Shown here piece after piece: positions 17,855 through 26,915 of a DNA stretch of 64,000 nt. A program made the position numbers and the translations under genes. Under the pieces are notes generated by a model. That model ran no database searches, was not told the DNA's origin, and was given only the letters and a program-made list of their open reading frames with translations. Each line of letters opens with the position of its first letter. Position 1 is the stretch's first letter. Source of the stretch: an uncultured Desulfatiglans sp. (GTDB taxonomy: Bacteria; Desulfobacterota; DSM-4660; Desulfatiglandales; Desulfatiglandaceae); assembly GCA_900498135.1 (NCBI GenBank), contig LR026961.1, positions 2,681,025 through 2,745,024 on the forward strand, written 5' to 3'.

Positions 17855-18166
17855 GGAAACGCTCCTTGGTCCTCAGGAATGTCCTGGGTCGATGATCCTC
17901 GGGAAGAATTCCGGGGCGATGGTTTTGAAACCCGGCCGGTTTTATACGGCTTCGTTTGCGGTTCTCCCTGCCTTATGCTCTTTCATTTGGATTGCCCTAA
18001 TGACGGCCGCGTTTCCGGCCCCCGCGTGACCGCGCAACCTGCGGCGCAAGGGGGTTTTTCATGGTCCGGAGGCCGGAAGCGGCTTTCCGGCGCCTTTCAG
18101 GGTCGAGACGGGCGGCGTTGGTGTCTGATGGCGCTTCTTCCCATCCCGGCCCGTCCGCGCCGACGC
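17855..18166. other. 312-base gap between nuoG-like and nuoE
   Basis: No credible gene, hairpin terminator or known repeat was seen. The gap is unexpectedly long inside an otherwise tight gene order, so an internal promoter for nuoE-nuoF-metV-metF is possible, but no clear -35/-10 pair was recognised. Confidence 0.5.
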
Positions 18167-20821
18167 CTAGGCCTTTTCGACCCGGACCGCGCAGGTCCGC
18201 CATCCCCCCTTGGAGCACGCCAGACGTTCGAAGCCGATCAGCCGCATGACATCGTTCCCCGCAAATCCCTGGGGGATGATCAGCCTCCCCGGCGGCAGTT
18301 CCCGGTTGACGGTGAAGCCGCGCTCGATGCTCCCCGCTGCGGATGTCACGCGGACCCTGCCTGCCGCACCAAGGGCGAGGGCGGACTGGTCGTGCGGAGA
18401 AAGTTCGATCTCTCCTTGTTTGCCCGAATCACGAATACGCTCCGAACGGCTGGTGCGGGTTCCGCTGCCGAGATGCCATCGCTGGGCGCCGATCAGGGCT
18501 TCATAAGGAAAAGCCGTCTCCAGGCGGCTCGGCTCCCACGAGGCCGGAGGCGCCAGCGCGAAGCGCAGGCCGTTTGACCCCTGGCCTTCCCGGGTCTCCG
18601 TCGCTGTGACCCAGCCCCATCGCCGCAAGCCGAGTTCGGCGTAGGCAGGCACGGCGGTCCGGATCTCCTGGCGGATCTTCTCCAGCGTGGCGTAATGCTC
18701 CGGATAGCCGAGGCTGCGGGCCAGCTGCGCCAGAATGGTCCAGTCGGGCAGAGCCTCGCCGGGGGGGGCGACCGCCGGCTCGAAGGCCTGCACCCGTCCT
18801 TCCAGGTTGGTGAAGGATCCCCCCTTTTCAGCGAATGCCGCCCCCGGAAGCACCACGTGGGCAAGACGCGCGGTGCGCGTCATCAGGATGTCCTGGACGA
18901 CGAGGAACTCCAGTTTTCCCAGCGCCTTGCCGACCCGCTCCGGGTCCGGCATCGACCGGAGAGGGTTTTCCCCCATGATGTAAAGGGCCTTCAGACGGCC
19001 CGCAAGCGCCGCCTCCACGATCTCCCTCGCATCGAGCCCGGGTCCGGCCGGCAGTTCGTTTCCCCAGAGGCTTTCGAACCTCTGCCGGGCGGCGGTGTCT
19101 TGAAGCCTGCGCCGCCCTGGCAGCAGGTCTGGCACGGCCCCCATATCGAACGCCCCCGTCAGATTGTTCTCGATGCCGAGGACGAAGATCCCCGCATTCC
19201 GCGGGCCGATGCTGCCGGTCAAGAACGCGAGGTTCATGACCGTGTCGAAGACGGCGGGGCCTTGGTCGCGCTCCAGCAGATCGTGGCCGATCACGAAGGC
19301 GATCTTGCGGTTACGGAGCAGGAGGGCGGCCTTTTCCATCTCATTCTGGAGGGCTGGATCTTCTGCGGCGGCCTTTTCAGGGGCGAGCGTACGGAAGCGG
19401 GCTGCCCAGTCCTCCCAGCCCGTCGTCCGTCCCTCGATGAAGATCCGGTCGAAGGCCCGGGTCTTGTCCAGCTCCGCCGTGAGGGCGTTCAGTACCTCCA
19501 AAGACGGACGCCCTCCCCGGCCCAGCCAGGCCGAGGCGATCTCACAGCAGCCGGTGCGGATCTGGTCCACCACCACCAGAGGGACGCCCCGCCGGGCTGC
19601 TCGCCGGATGTGGTAAGCCGCCACCGGCACGGTGTGGTCGGGGTCCGCCTCGACGATCACGATCGCGTCGGCCTGCTCGAGGCCGGCGAGGGGGCGCACG
19701 CGGCCGGCGCCCTGCAGCCGGTCTTCGACCGCGCGTAGCAGCGCGTACCCGTTCAGGCTGCCGCCGCTCGTCACATGGGGGGAGCGGAAGCAGACCCGGG
19801 CGATCTTCTGCAGGAGGTAGTTCTCCTCGTTGCTGCACTTGCTCGAACCAAGGAAGGCGATGCTTTCGGGGCCGTGCCGGCGTTTCACTTCGGCCAGCCG
19901 CCCGCCGACCAGAGAGAGGGCCTCGTTCCAATCGGCCTGCTGGAGGCTGTCCTCGCCGTTTTCCCCCTTGCTGCGGACCAGGGGATGGCGCAGACGGTCG
20001 GCCGCCGACAGGAAGTCGTGCGCGAAATGCCCCCGGACGCACAAGGTGACGCCGTTGACCGTGTCCGGTTCGCGCGACGGATGGACCTCGACGACGCGCC
20101 CGTCCGAGACCCCGAGGGCCAGGCTGCAGCCGGCGCTGCAGAACCCGCAGACGGTGTTGCGCTCGTGCTCGGGGGTGCCGACGAAGGCGCTGCTGCGGGT
20201 GGACAGCGCCCCGGTGGGGCACAGGGAGACGCACGTGCCGCAGAAGGTGCAGCGGGAGGATTCGAGCGGCCGTTCGTGGAGCGTCGCAGGGCGGGAGGCG
20301 AAGCCGCGCCCGTAGTAATCGATGGCCCCCGCCGCGACGAGTTCGTGGTCGGCCCGGATGCACTTGCCGCAGAGGATGCACTTGGAGAGGTCGCGGACGA
20401 TGAAGGGGTTGAGCGTCTCGAAGGGTTTGTAGTTCGGCATGGGGTAGAGCCCGGATTCCCCCACGCCTAGTTCGGCAGCCAGCCGGCGCAGTTCGCAGCG
20501 GTTCCCCTTGCTGCAGACGATGCACGATTCGGGGTGTTCGGCCATCATCAGGCGCACGATGTTCCGCCGGTGCTCCATGACGCGCGGTGAGTGGGTGAGG
20601 ACGGCCATGTCCTGCGCGGCCGGTGTCACGCAGGCGGCCATCAGCCGGCCGCTCTTCTCATCCTCCACCAGGCACATGCGGCAGGCGCCATAGGGCGCGA
20701 GATCGCGGTGGTGGCACAAAGTGGGAATCGAAAAGCCGTTCTTCTCGGCGATGCTCAGAACGGACGCACCGGGCGGGCCGGATACCCTCTTGCCGTTGAT
20801 GGACAGGACAATGGACTGCAC
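18167..20821 (-). CDS. NuoG-like / molybdopterin-oxidoreductase-family iron-sulfur protein
   Basis: 884 residues. Residues 1-75 are a [2Fe-2S] ferredoxin domain (CHHRDLAPYGACRMCLVE), followed by NuoG-type C-rich segments (ESCIVCSKGNRCELRR), two [4Fe-4S] motifs near 145-205 (CILCGKCIRAD, CTFCGTCVSLCPTGAL) and a molybdopterin-oxidoreductase domain with TVCGFCSAGCSLALG. At the position where formate dehydrogenases have a Sec/Cys-His active site, this protein reads SGGSLNGYALL with neither residue, so it is more likely an electron-transfer subunit than a formate dehydrogenase. The GTG at 20821 was chosen because AGGAG lies 8 bases upstream and the ferredoxin domain starts there. Confidence 0.82.
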   Translation of the reverse strand: MQSIVLSINGKRVSGPPGASVLSIAEKNGFSIPTLCHHRDLAPYGACRMCLVEDEKSGRLMAACVTPAAQDMAVLTHSPRVMEHRRNIVRLMMAEHPESCIVCSKGNRCELRRLAAELGVGESGLYPMPNYKPFETLNPFIVRDLSKCILCGKCIRADHELVAAGAIDYYGRGFASRPATLHERPLESSRCTFCGTCVSLCPTGALSTRSSAFVGTPEHERNTVCGFCSAGCSLALGVSDGRVVEVHPSREPDTVNGVTLCVRGHFAHDFLSAADRLRHPLVRSKGENGEDSLQQADWNEALSLVGGRLAEVKRRHGPESIAFLGSSKCSNEENYLLQKIARVCFRSPHVTSGGSLNGYALLRAVEDRLQGAGRVRPLAGLEQADAIVIVEADPDHTVPVAAYHIRRAARRGVPLVVVDQIRTGCCEIASAWLGRGGRPSLEVLNALTAELDKTRAFDRIFIEGRTTGWEDWAARFRTLAPEKAAAEDPALQNEMEKAALLLRNRKIAFVIGHDLLERDQGPAVFDTVMNLAFLTGSIGPRNAGIFVLGIENNLTGAFDMGAVPDLLPGRRRLQDTAARQRFESLWGNELPAGPGLDAREIVEAALAGRLKALYIMGENPLRSMPDPERVGKALGKLEFLVVQDILMTRTARLAHVVLPGAAFAEKGGSFTNLEGRVQAFEPAVAPPGEALPDWTILAQLARSLGYPEHYATLEKIRQEIRTAVPAYAELGLRRWGWVTATETREGQGSNGLRFALAPPASWEPSRLETAFPYEALIGAQRWHLGSGTRTSRSERIRDSGKQGEIELSPHDQSALALGAAGRVRVTSAAGSIERGFTVNRELPPGRLIIPQGFAGNDVMRLIGFERLACSKGGWRTCAVRVEKA

Positions 20822-21176
20822 GGGGGCGGCTCCTTTCTCATGCGGGTGAAGGCCCTGCACCGGACGACCGCTGGCAGGCGGCAAATGCATCTCTCCGCGG
20901 CGGGACTGCCGGCGTCCGAACACACGCTTTCAAATTGCAACATCAGGTGTCGCTGGGACAGGTCTTTCTGGGAACTCGACGGTCCAGTCAGGGTCTGTTG
21001 GAACTCATGTTCCGTTTTTTAGACGGACTTGGATTTTTTCATTCCTTCGGGGTGGCGTCCCTTCCGCCAGGATCGAGGGAGCACATGTTGGCGATGAGGC
21101 GATCCCTGGCCCGCTGCACAAGCATACGCGCAGGTAGACGCCGGGATTGGCCGAAAAGACCCTTGGCGGGTGGACA
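20822..21176. other. 355-base gap with an R1 remnant
   Basis: No gene is supported. At about 21130-21166 the bases around GTAGACGCCGGGATTGGCC match the right-hand arm of the R1 repeat in reverse orientation, a degraded half element. Confidence 0.5.
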
Positions 21177-22055
21177 CTACCGCAGCTTGGCGGCGTCCAG
21201 ATACTGCCGCAGCTTCGACTCCCCGCCGATGGTGATGATGTGCACGCCGTCGCAGATCTCCCTGAGTCCTTTGATCGTGTCGGCGAACAACTCCAGGCTC
21301 GCCTTTTCGATGTCCGCGGCCTGGGCGAGTTTCCGGATCACCCAGTCGGGCACAAGCCCGCTCCTGAGGTGGCGGTTGAGAAAACGGGCTACGCCGGCTG
21401 TCCGCAGGATGAGGACTTCCGCGATGACCGGCACCCCGAAGGTGTTGGTGCGGGAGAGGAATTTCTGAAAGCGGTCCAGATCGAAGACCGGAGTGGTCAG
21501 GAAGTAGCCGGTGCCGACTCGGACCATTTCCTCCATCTCCCGGAGTTCGAGATCCGGGACGTTCCGCCCCCAGACCGATTCGACCCCCGACCCCAGGAGG
21601 AAATTCGCCTTCTCCGGGATCTCCCGCCCGTCCACCGTGTGTCCTTCGCGGATGTGATCGAGAACGGACTTCAGCTTGCCGGCGTCCACGTGGAAGAACA
21701 TCATCTCCTGTAAGCTGTCTCCCGTGATCCGGTAGTCCTCCGTGAAGACGAGCAGGTTTTCCACACCCGCCTGGTGGGCGGCGATCAGGTCTTTCTGGAG
21801 CTGGATTCGGTTCTTTTCCCGGGTGGTCGTCTGATAGATCGATTCGAAGCGGTTCTGTTTCAGGAGTTCGCAGGTTTTGATCGTGTCGCCCACGACGCCC
21901 TCGAGTTCGGTCTCGGACAGAGTGACCCCGTCGACGCGCCCGCGGATCCGCTCGAGGTTCTGGATGATCAGCCCGCCGGATTCCTGGTCGAGCGGCGTCT
22001 GGATCTCGGTCGTGACGACGAATCGTTTCTTTTGCAGCGCCTCCTTGAGTTTCAT
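21177..22055 (-). CDS. Second methylenetetrahydrofolate reductase-like protein
   Basis: A 292-residue MetF-family protein, divergent from the one at 12.3 kb. Visible are FVVTTEIQTPLDQESGG near residue 12, GVTLSETELEGVVGD near 43, TTREKNRIQLQ near 75 and VGTGYFLTTPVFDLDRFQKF near 180. The family Asp/Glu and flavin-contact regions are only partly conserved, so it could be a paralogue with another substrate or a structural partner. The ATG at 22055 has GGAGG upstream. It precedes the nuoG-like gene on the same strand and may head the redox cluster. Confidence 0.78.
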   Translation of the reverse strand: MKLKEALQKKRFVVTTEIQTPLDQESGGLIIQNLERIRGRVDGVTLSETELEGVVGDTIKTCELLKQNRFESIYQTTTREKNRIQLQKDLIAAHQAGVENLLVFTEDYRITGDSLQEMMFFHVDAGKLKSVLDHIREGHTVDGREIPEKANFLLGSGVESVWGRNVPDLELREMEEMVRVGTGYFLTTPVFDLDRFQKFLSRTNTFGVPVIAEVLILRTAGVARFLNRHLRSGLVPDWVIRKLAQAADIEKASLELFADTIKGLREICDGVHIITIGGESKLRQYLDAAKLR

Positions 22056-22129
22056 GAACGACCTCCTCCCCTCTCTGCCGGATAGAGATCCGGCCTATGC
22101 AATCCAGGTGCGGCGGCGGGTGGACCCGC

Positions 22130-22705
22130 TTACGCCCTGTCCTCCAGTTGACGGTGCACCTCTTCCTTGAGGCGGGGCAGGGGCAGCGGCTTGGAAAAAC
22201 AGGCGTCTGCACCGTTCTCCTTCATGCGCTCGAACTTCTCGTCGTCCAGATAGGCGGAAAGAACGATGATCCGGGTGTCGCACGTGTCTGGAGACGACTT
22301 GATCTTCCTGCAGACCTCGTAGCCTTTGATATCCGGCATCATGATGTCCAGGATGAGGAGATCGGGCTGGAAGTGCGCGACCTGCAAGCCGGCTTCGAAG
22401 CCGTCGGAGGCGGAGATGACGTCGTAATCATGCTCGTCCTCCTCCAGCGCCTGAACGATGCTTTCTACGATGATCGGGTCGTCATCGACCACCAGGATCC
22501 GGCGGCGGGTGGCGGCCGGCCCCTCCGTCGGGATGGGGATCCTCTCTTCCCGCATGAACTGTTCCAGGTCGCTGCGCTTGATGCGCCGGTGCCCCCCGGC
22601 GGTTTCATGGGCCTTGATGCGCCCCCCTTCGATCCACTCGATGATGGTCCTGGAAGGGACGTTGCAATACTGGCCGGCGGCGAAAACGGTGAAGACGTCG
22701 TCCAT
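22130..22705 (-). CDS. Response regulator with N-terminal excisionase/MerR-like helix-turn-helix
   Basis: 191 residues with reversed domain order. Residues 1-55 form an excisionase-type DNA-binding domain (VFTVFAAGQYCNVPSRTIIE, then WIEGGRIKAHETAGGHRRI), and residues 68-190 are a receiver domain: acidic pocket VVDDDP, phospho-acceptor Asp in LLILDIMMPD, VLSAY and the lysine of SKPLPLP. Most response regulators carry the receiver first. It is about 75% alike by eye to the protein at 25485-26063, and both promoters share the same layout, which points to duplication. No kinase is adjacent; the PAS kinase at 23.5 kb may serve both. Confidence 0.88.
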   Translation of the reverse strand: MDDVFTVFAAGQYCNVPSRTIIEWIEGGRIKAHETAGGHRRIKRSDLEQFMREERIPIPTEGPAATRRRILVVDDDPIIVESIVQALEEDEHDYDVISASDGFEAGLQVAHFQPDLLILDIMMPDIKGYEVCRKIKSSPDTCDTRIIVLSAYLDDEKFERMKENGADACFSKPLPLPRLKEEVHRQLEDRA

Positions 22706-22745
22706 GGGAGCCCCCTTCGTGGCATGAGTTGTAAGTTTTTTAGGT

Positions 22746-22778
22746 ATTATACTAATTATAGATTTCGATGCTTGTCAA
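22746..22778 (-). promoter_or_regulatory. Promoter of the first HTH-receiver gene
   Basis: Reading on the minus strand: TTGACA (22778-22773), 12 bases, TATAAT (22760-22755), 3 bases, TATAAT (22751-22746). The arrangement is repeated exactly before the paralogous regulator at 26.1 kb. Neither spacing is the standard 17, so one hexamer may be an operator or an unusual -10. Confidence 0.6.
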
Positions 22779-23123
22779 TAGAAAAATCACCGATTCTCGA
22801 AAATAAAACATAATATATTAGAATAAATAGATTTATTGTTCAGGTGTCGCCCTCGAAGACCTCGTTGGCAGGAATTATCGTTTTTAATTTTATTATAGAT
22901 GTGATCTTGTAGATGTGATTTTTCTACTTCAGCATCGACGGGCTCAAATCCCGCTCAACAGCCCGGGCGCCCATTCCATGAAACGGGACTGCAGGACGGG
23001 ATGGCAGGACCGGCCGGCAGACGGAGCGGCAGACGCAAAACGATGCCGCTTTGGAAATGCCAACCGAAATTGAATCCGCTCCTCTTCAGCTGGTGATGGC
23101 CGCCGGCGAAGGAGAACGCGTAG
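22779..23123. other. AT-rich intergenic region
   Basis: About 345 bases, the first 150 strongly AT-rich compared with the rest of the window. No gene, hairpin terminator or known repeat was recognised. The low GC content may mark a regulatory region or acquired DNA next to the toxin remnant. Confidence 0.4.
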
Positions 23124-23495
23124 ACAGACATCCTTGGGCTGATCGTCCGGGGCAGGCTTCGCCTGGTCCTTTCAGAGCCTATTCTCGGTGAGATCAGAGC
23201 CGTTCTGAACTATCCCAAGATAAGAAAAATGCTCGAAAAACGATGTGTTTCCAAAGAGGAAGCGGAAGCGGGCTTATCCGGATTGGAAAAGCTCGCTCTC
23301 CTGACTCCGGCGGAACTGGCGATAGAAGCCGTGGAAAAAGATCCCTCCGACAACATGTTCCTCTCCGCCGCGGCGGAGGGCCGGGCCGACTATATCATCA
23401 GCGGCGATCATCACCTCACCGGACTTGGATTCTTTCGGGGGATACCCATTGTGACACCCAGCCGATTTTTCGAGGTGTTCAGGGCTGCGCCTTGA
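23124..23495 (+). pseudogene. PIN-domain toxin remnant, 5' end missing
   Basis: From 23124, directly after an in-frame TAG at 23121-23123, the frame reads a typical middle and end of a PIN-domain ribonuclease: RLRLVLSEPILGEIRAVLNY, then DNMFLSAAAEGRADYIISGD and HHLTGLG. The N-terminal strand with the first catalytic Asp (usually VxDTN) is absent, and no good start codon precedes the ATG at 23229, which would leave only 88 residues. It is probably a decayed VapC-like or PIN_3 toxin; no antitoxin gene was seen beside it. Confidence 0.65.
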
Positions 23496-23507
23496 TCTGG
23501 TTGGCAT

Positions 23508-25334
23508 TCAGCTGTTTTCAGCTTTGTGGGCCGGGAGCGTGATGGTGAAGGTGGTCCCCTGATTGGGCTTCGATTGGACGGTGATGTCGCCGCCGTGGTC
23601 CTGGATGAACGCGTAGCATACCGCCAATCCCAGCCCGACCCCCTTGATGCTGTCCTTGGTGGTGAAAAAGCTCTCGAAGACGCGGTGGACGTTTTCCTCC
23701 GCGATGCCTTGCCCGGTGTCCGCGATTTCGATCAAGGCCTGCTTGCCTTTCCGGCGGGTCCGGAAGGTCAGGGTGCCGCCGCCCGGCATGGCGTCTCGGG
23801 CGTTCGAGATCATGTTGAGGATGACCTGGCGCATCTGGTTTTTCGAGACGTACACCTCCCCGACATCGTCGGCCAGTTCGCGGACGATCCAGATGCTGTT
23901 TTCCTGGAGGATCCGTTCGTGGAGCAGGAGGAGTTCTTCGATGATCTGGTTGGGGTTGGTCGGGCAGCGTTCTTCCTGATCCGGCTTGGAAAACGAAAGC
24001 ATCTTCTTGAGCATGTCGGCGAGCCTGACCGTTTCGGAAAGGGACATCTCCAGAAGCCTGCGCCGCTTGTTTTTGGGCGGTATCTCTGTTTTCAGCAGTT
24101 CGAGCGTGTTCATGATGCCGTAGAGCGGATTGTTCAGCTCGTGGGCGATCTGTGAGGTCAGTTTGCCCATGGCGGCGAGCTTCTCGGATTGCAGGAGCTG
24201 TTCCTGGATCTTGTGCAAAGCCCTCTCCATGCCGATCCTCTCCGTCATGTCGACGAAGGAGCCCACGGTCGCTACCTCGCGCCCTTCGTCGTCGTAGATC
24301 ATGGCCGCCGAGAGGGTCCCGTCGATGATCTGGCCATCCCTCCGCACATAGAGCATGGCGTGATTCTGCAGCAAACCTTTTCCTCCGTGCTCGGGGCTGC
24401 GGATCATCTTCATGATCTTGCGGGCCACACCTTCGGGGTAGATGCGGGAGATGTGCATCTTGCCAACCGTTTCATCCGCCAGGTAGCCCAGAGTCTTTTC
24501 AGCCGCCCGGTTCCAGAGGATGATCCTCCCCGTGAGATCGGCGGCCATGATCGGATTGGGCGAGCTCTGGATGATCTTGTTCAGGAAATCGTGGGCCTCC
24601 TTCAGCTTGCGCTCCATCCGGTAGCGCTCTGTCTGGTCGACGTTGATGCCTTCGTAGCCGATGACGTTGCCGAGATGGTCATGCCGCAGGTGGCCGGTGA
24701 CCCACACCACAATGGGGTTGCCGTCCTTTCGCTTGAACTCGACCTCGTAATCCTTGACAAACCCTTCCCGCTCGATCAACTGCTGGAACCGGACCCGGTC
24801 CTCCGGTCGGACGTAGAGGTCCCTGGAGATGTCGATGTTCAGGAACTCTTCCTTGCTCTCGTAGCCGAGCATCTGCAGCAGGGCCTTGTTCGCGTCGAGG
24901 AACTTCCCTTCTTTGCTGCTGATGTAGACACCGACGTTGACGTGTTCGAAAAGGCTGCGGAATTTTTCTTCGGACAGGCGGAGCTCGGCCTCTCTTCGCT
25001 TCCGGTCGGTGATGTCCTTGAAGAACCGGATCCGGGACTGGCTGCCGTCGAGGTAGGTCACGGGTTTTTCCGTGACCTCGAAGGTCCGGTTCACCTTGGG
25101 GATATAGATTTCGCCGCGCCGCTCTTTAGATAGGGGTGTTTCTTGGGCCCAGCACCATGGGCACAAGGTGTCCTGATCGTTGAGCACCTTGTGGCATTTC
25201 TGCCCGACCCCTTGCCCGAAACATTCGATCATGGTTCGATTCATATACTCCACGGTGAAGTCAGGGTCGATGACGTAAACGCCTTCGTCGATCGATTCCA
25301 CGATGGAGGCCAGCATACGCTTTTCCTTGTCCAT
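23508..25334 (-). CDS. Soluble PAS-domain sensor histidine kinase
   Basis: 608 residues without membrane segments. There are three PAS domains (about 5-115, 122-240, 250-375). The first has a cysteine-rich insert GQKCHKVLNDQDTLCPWCW, which may bind a metal or sense redox state. The HisKA domain has the phospho-acceptor histidine in IAHELNNPLYG near residue 398, followed by ATPase boxes NMISNARDAM, DTGQGI, FFTTK and GVGLGLAV. It lies 150 bases downstream of the second HTH-receiver gene on the same strand, so that regulator is its most likely partner. The signal is probably cytoplasmic. Confidence 0.9.
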   Translation of the reverse strand: MDKEKRMLASIVESIDEGVYVIDPDFTVEYMNRTMIECFGQGVGQKCHKVLNDQDTLCPWCWAQETPLSKERRGEIYIPKVNRTFEVTEKPVTYLDGSQSRIRFFKDITDRKRREAELRLSEEKFRSLFEHVNVGVYISSKEGKFLDANKALLQMLGYESKEEFLNIDISRDLYVRPEDRVRFQQLIEREGFVKDYEVEFKRKDGNPIVVWVTGHLRHDHLGNVIGYEGINVDQTERYRMERKLKEAHDFLNKIIQSSPNPIMAADLTGRIILWNRAAEKTLGYLADETVGKMHISRIYPEGVARKIMKMIRSPEHGGKGLLQNHAMLYVRRDGQIIDGTLSAAMIYDDEGREVATVGSFVDMTERIGMERALHKIQEQLLQSEKLAAMGKLTSQIAHELNNPLYGIMNTLELLKTEIPPKNKRRRLLEMSLSETVRLADMLKKMLSFSKPDQEERCPTNPNQIIEELLLLHERILQENSIWIVRELADDVGEVYVSKNQMRQVILNMISNARDAMPGGGTLTFRTRRKGKQALIEIADTGQGIAEENVHRVFESFFTTKDSIKGVGLGLAVCYAFIQDHGGDITVQSKPNQGTTFTITLPAHKAENS

Positions 25335-25484
25335 GGCCGACCCTTTCGGGATGATGCCGCCGGTTCATCTCCCGGCGGAAAAAGATGTTCGATCGGAGAA
25401 TGGGACGCAGGATGGAGGCCCGCGGCTGCAGATGGACGCTCTCGGAGTCTGCGGGTGTGCGCAGCATGGCGGCCGGCTGTGGCT

Positions 25485-26063
25485 TTACCGGTCGAGCCCG
25501 AGCTGGCGGGCCACTTCCTCCAGAAGCTGCGGCAGGGGCAAGGGCTTGTTGAAGCAGACATCGGCCCCCTCTGCCGTCATGCGGTTGAATTTCTCTTCAT
25601 CGAGGTAGGCCGAAAGAACGATGATCTTGATGTGCCGGGTCTCGGGAGAGGCCTTGATCCTGCGGCAGACCTCGTAGCCTTTGATGTCCGGCATCATGAT
25701 GTCGAGGATCAGCAGGTCCGGCTTGAAGTGGGTGACCTGCAGCCCCGCCTCGAACCCGTCCGCGGCGGAGACGACCTCGTAATCATGTGCGTCTTCTTCG
25801 AGGGCCTGCACGATGCTCTCGACGATGATGGGATCGTCGTCCACCACCAGGATTCTTTTTTTGCGGCCTTCATCCGCCTCTGCCTGGGGAACCGGGATCC
25901 CCTGCCGAAGCATGAATGCTTCCAGGTCCTCGCGGCTGATCCGGCGGTGCCCCCCGACAGTGCGATAGGCCTTGATGTGGCCCGCGTCGATCCAGTTGAT
26001 GATCGTCTTGGAAGAAACGTTGCAGTATTGACTGGCAGTAAAAACGGTAAAAACATCACGCAT
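25485..26063 (-). CDS. Response regulator with N-terminal excisionase/MerR-like helix-turn-helix (paralogue)
   Basis: 192 residues, same layout as the protein at 22.1 kb: DNA-binding domain at 1-55 (VFTVFTASQYCNVSSKTIIN, then WIDAGHIKAYRTVGGHRRI), receiver at 68-185 with VVDDDP, LLILDIMMPD, VLSAY and NKPLPLP. The receiver halves of the two paralogues are nearly identical, while the DNA-recognition segments differ (EGGRIKAHETA against DAGHIKAYRTV), so they may bind related but distinct sites. It is upstream of the PAS kinase on the same strand. The ATG at 26063 was taken from alignment with the paralogue. Confidence 0.88.
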   Translation of the reverse strand: MRDVFTVFTASQYCNVSSKTIINWIDAGHIKAYRTVGGHRRISREDLEAFMLRQGIPVPQAEADEGRKKRILVVDDDPIIVESIVQALEEDAHDYEVVSAADGFEAGLQVTHFKPDLLILDIMMPDIKGYEVCRRIKASPETRHIKIIVLSAYLDEEKFNRMTAEGADVCFNKPLPLPQLLEEVARQLGLDR

Positions 26064-26102
26064 GCAGAAAAGCCCCCCGTTTTGAGGCGATGAATTTTAT
26101 TT

Positions 26103-26135
26103 ATTACATTTATTATAGTCTTTGAAAAATGTCAA
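26103..26135 (-). promoter_or_regulatory. Promoter of the second HTH-receiver gene
   Basis: On the minus strand: TTGACA (26135-26130), 12 bases, TATAAT (26117-26112), 3 bases, TGTAAT (26108-26103). Spacing is identical to the promoter of the paralogue although the bases between differ, so the hexamers look conserved by function. Confidence 0.6.
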
Positions 26136-26290
26136 ACAAAAAGGTCTGACGCGCTATCTGGTTCGGCAGGCTTCATGTTCCGGACGCAGTTTTGTTCCGG
26201 AGAGAATCAAAAAGATCCTGGGCATGGACCGGAAAGCATTCCGGTCTCTCCCGGGGCGACGAGGCTGCAGAGGCCATGTCTTGGCGCATT

Positions 26291-26710
26291 TCACATGTGG
26301 AAGATCAGCTCATTCAAAGAGGCTCCGATCTCGTCTGCAGAGGGTCGGTTCCTCCCGTAGAAGTAGAGCAGAAGATCTTCGAATTTCCTCCGCAGCTGCT
26401 TGTCGGCTACGGCCTCGGCAAGCGTGAGCCGGTTTTTCGGGTCGTAGAAACGTTTCAGGCTGAGGAAGATTTCCCGGGTGGTAATGCCGAGGTCGTCCCT
26501 GAAGGATGGCGAGCGGGAGATGGTTTCGAGCAGGGAGAGCAAGGGTTTGCGGTAGGCTGAAATGGTGCGGTAGTTGTAATAGTGGGTCAGCCTTTCGATG
26601 TTGTACTCCCTGGGTGAACGGGATTCGATCAGCCGCACGAAATGCTCCACCTCCTCGTCGACCGGTTCTCGCGGCACTTTGTGTGCAGGGGTGAAAATGG
26701 GCCATTTCAT
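26291..26710 (-). CDS. Hypothetical protein, 139 residues
   Basis: No recognised family. It begins MKWPIFTPAHKVPREPVDEE and looks soluble and mainly alpha-helical, with a conserved-looking YYNYRT segment and a Tyr/Arg-rich C terminus (LLLYFYGRNRPSADEIG). GGAGG lies before the ATG at 26710. It stands alone on the minus strand next to an R1 element. The clean frame and the ribosome binding site favour a real gene; function unknown. Confidence 0.6.
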   Translation of the reverse strand: MKWPIFTPAHKVPREPVDEEVEHFVRLIESRSPREYNIERLTHYYNYRTISAYRKPLLSLLETISRSPSFRDDLGITTREIFLSLKRFYDPKNRLTLAEAVADKQLRRKFEDLLLYFYGRNRPSADEIGASLNELIFHM

Positions 26711-26744
26711 CCTGTTCTACCCTCCTTAATTCGTCTCCATCCGG

Positions 26745-26915
26745 CGGAAATGATTTCCCGGTACCACCCAGTTTCCAATCCGGAAATGAGGATTTTTTCC
26801 AATATCAAGGAAATCAAGCATTTGCGGAGAGGCGACCTGTGGGTCGCCGCACAAGCAAACGTGCAGATTGACGCCGAGATTGGCAAAAAAGACCATTTCC
26901 GGATGGAAACTGTTC
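26745..26915 (-). repeat. R1 palindromic repeat, complete copy
   Basis: Complete element in reverse orientation: outer ends around TCCGGAAATGAGGATTTT and its partner AAAAAGACCATTTCCGGA, inner arms and a core GGCGACCTGTGGGTCGCC. The remainder of the gap to speE, about 26916-27309, shows no further gene or repeat. Confidence 0.8.
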
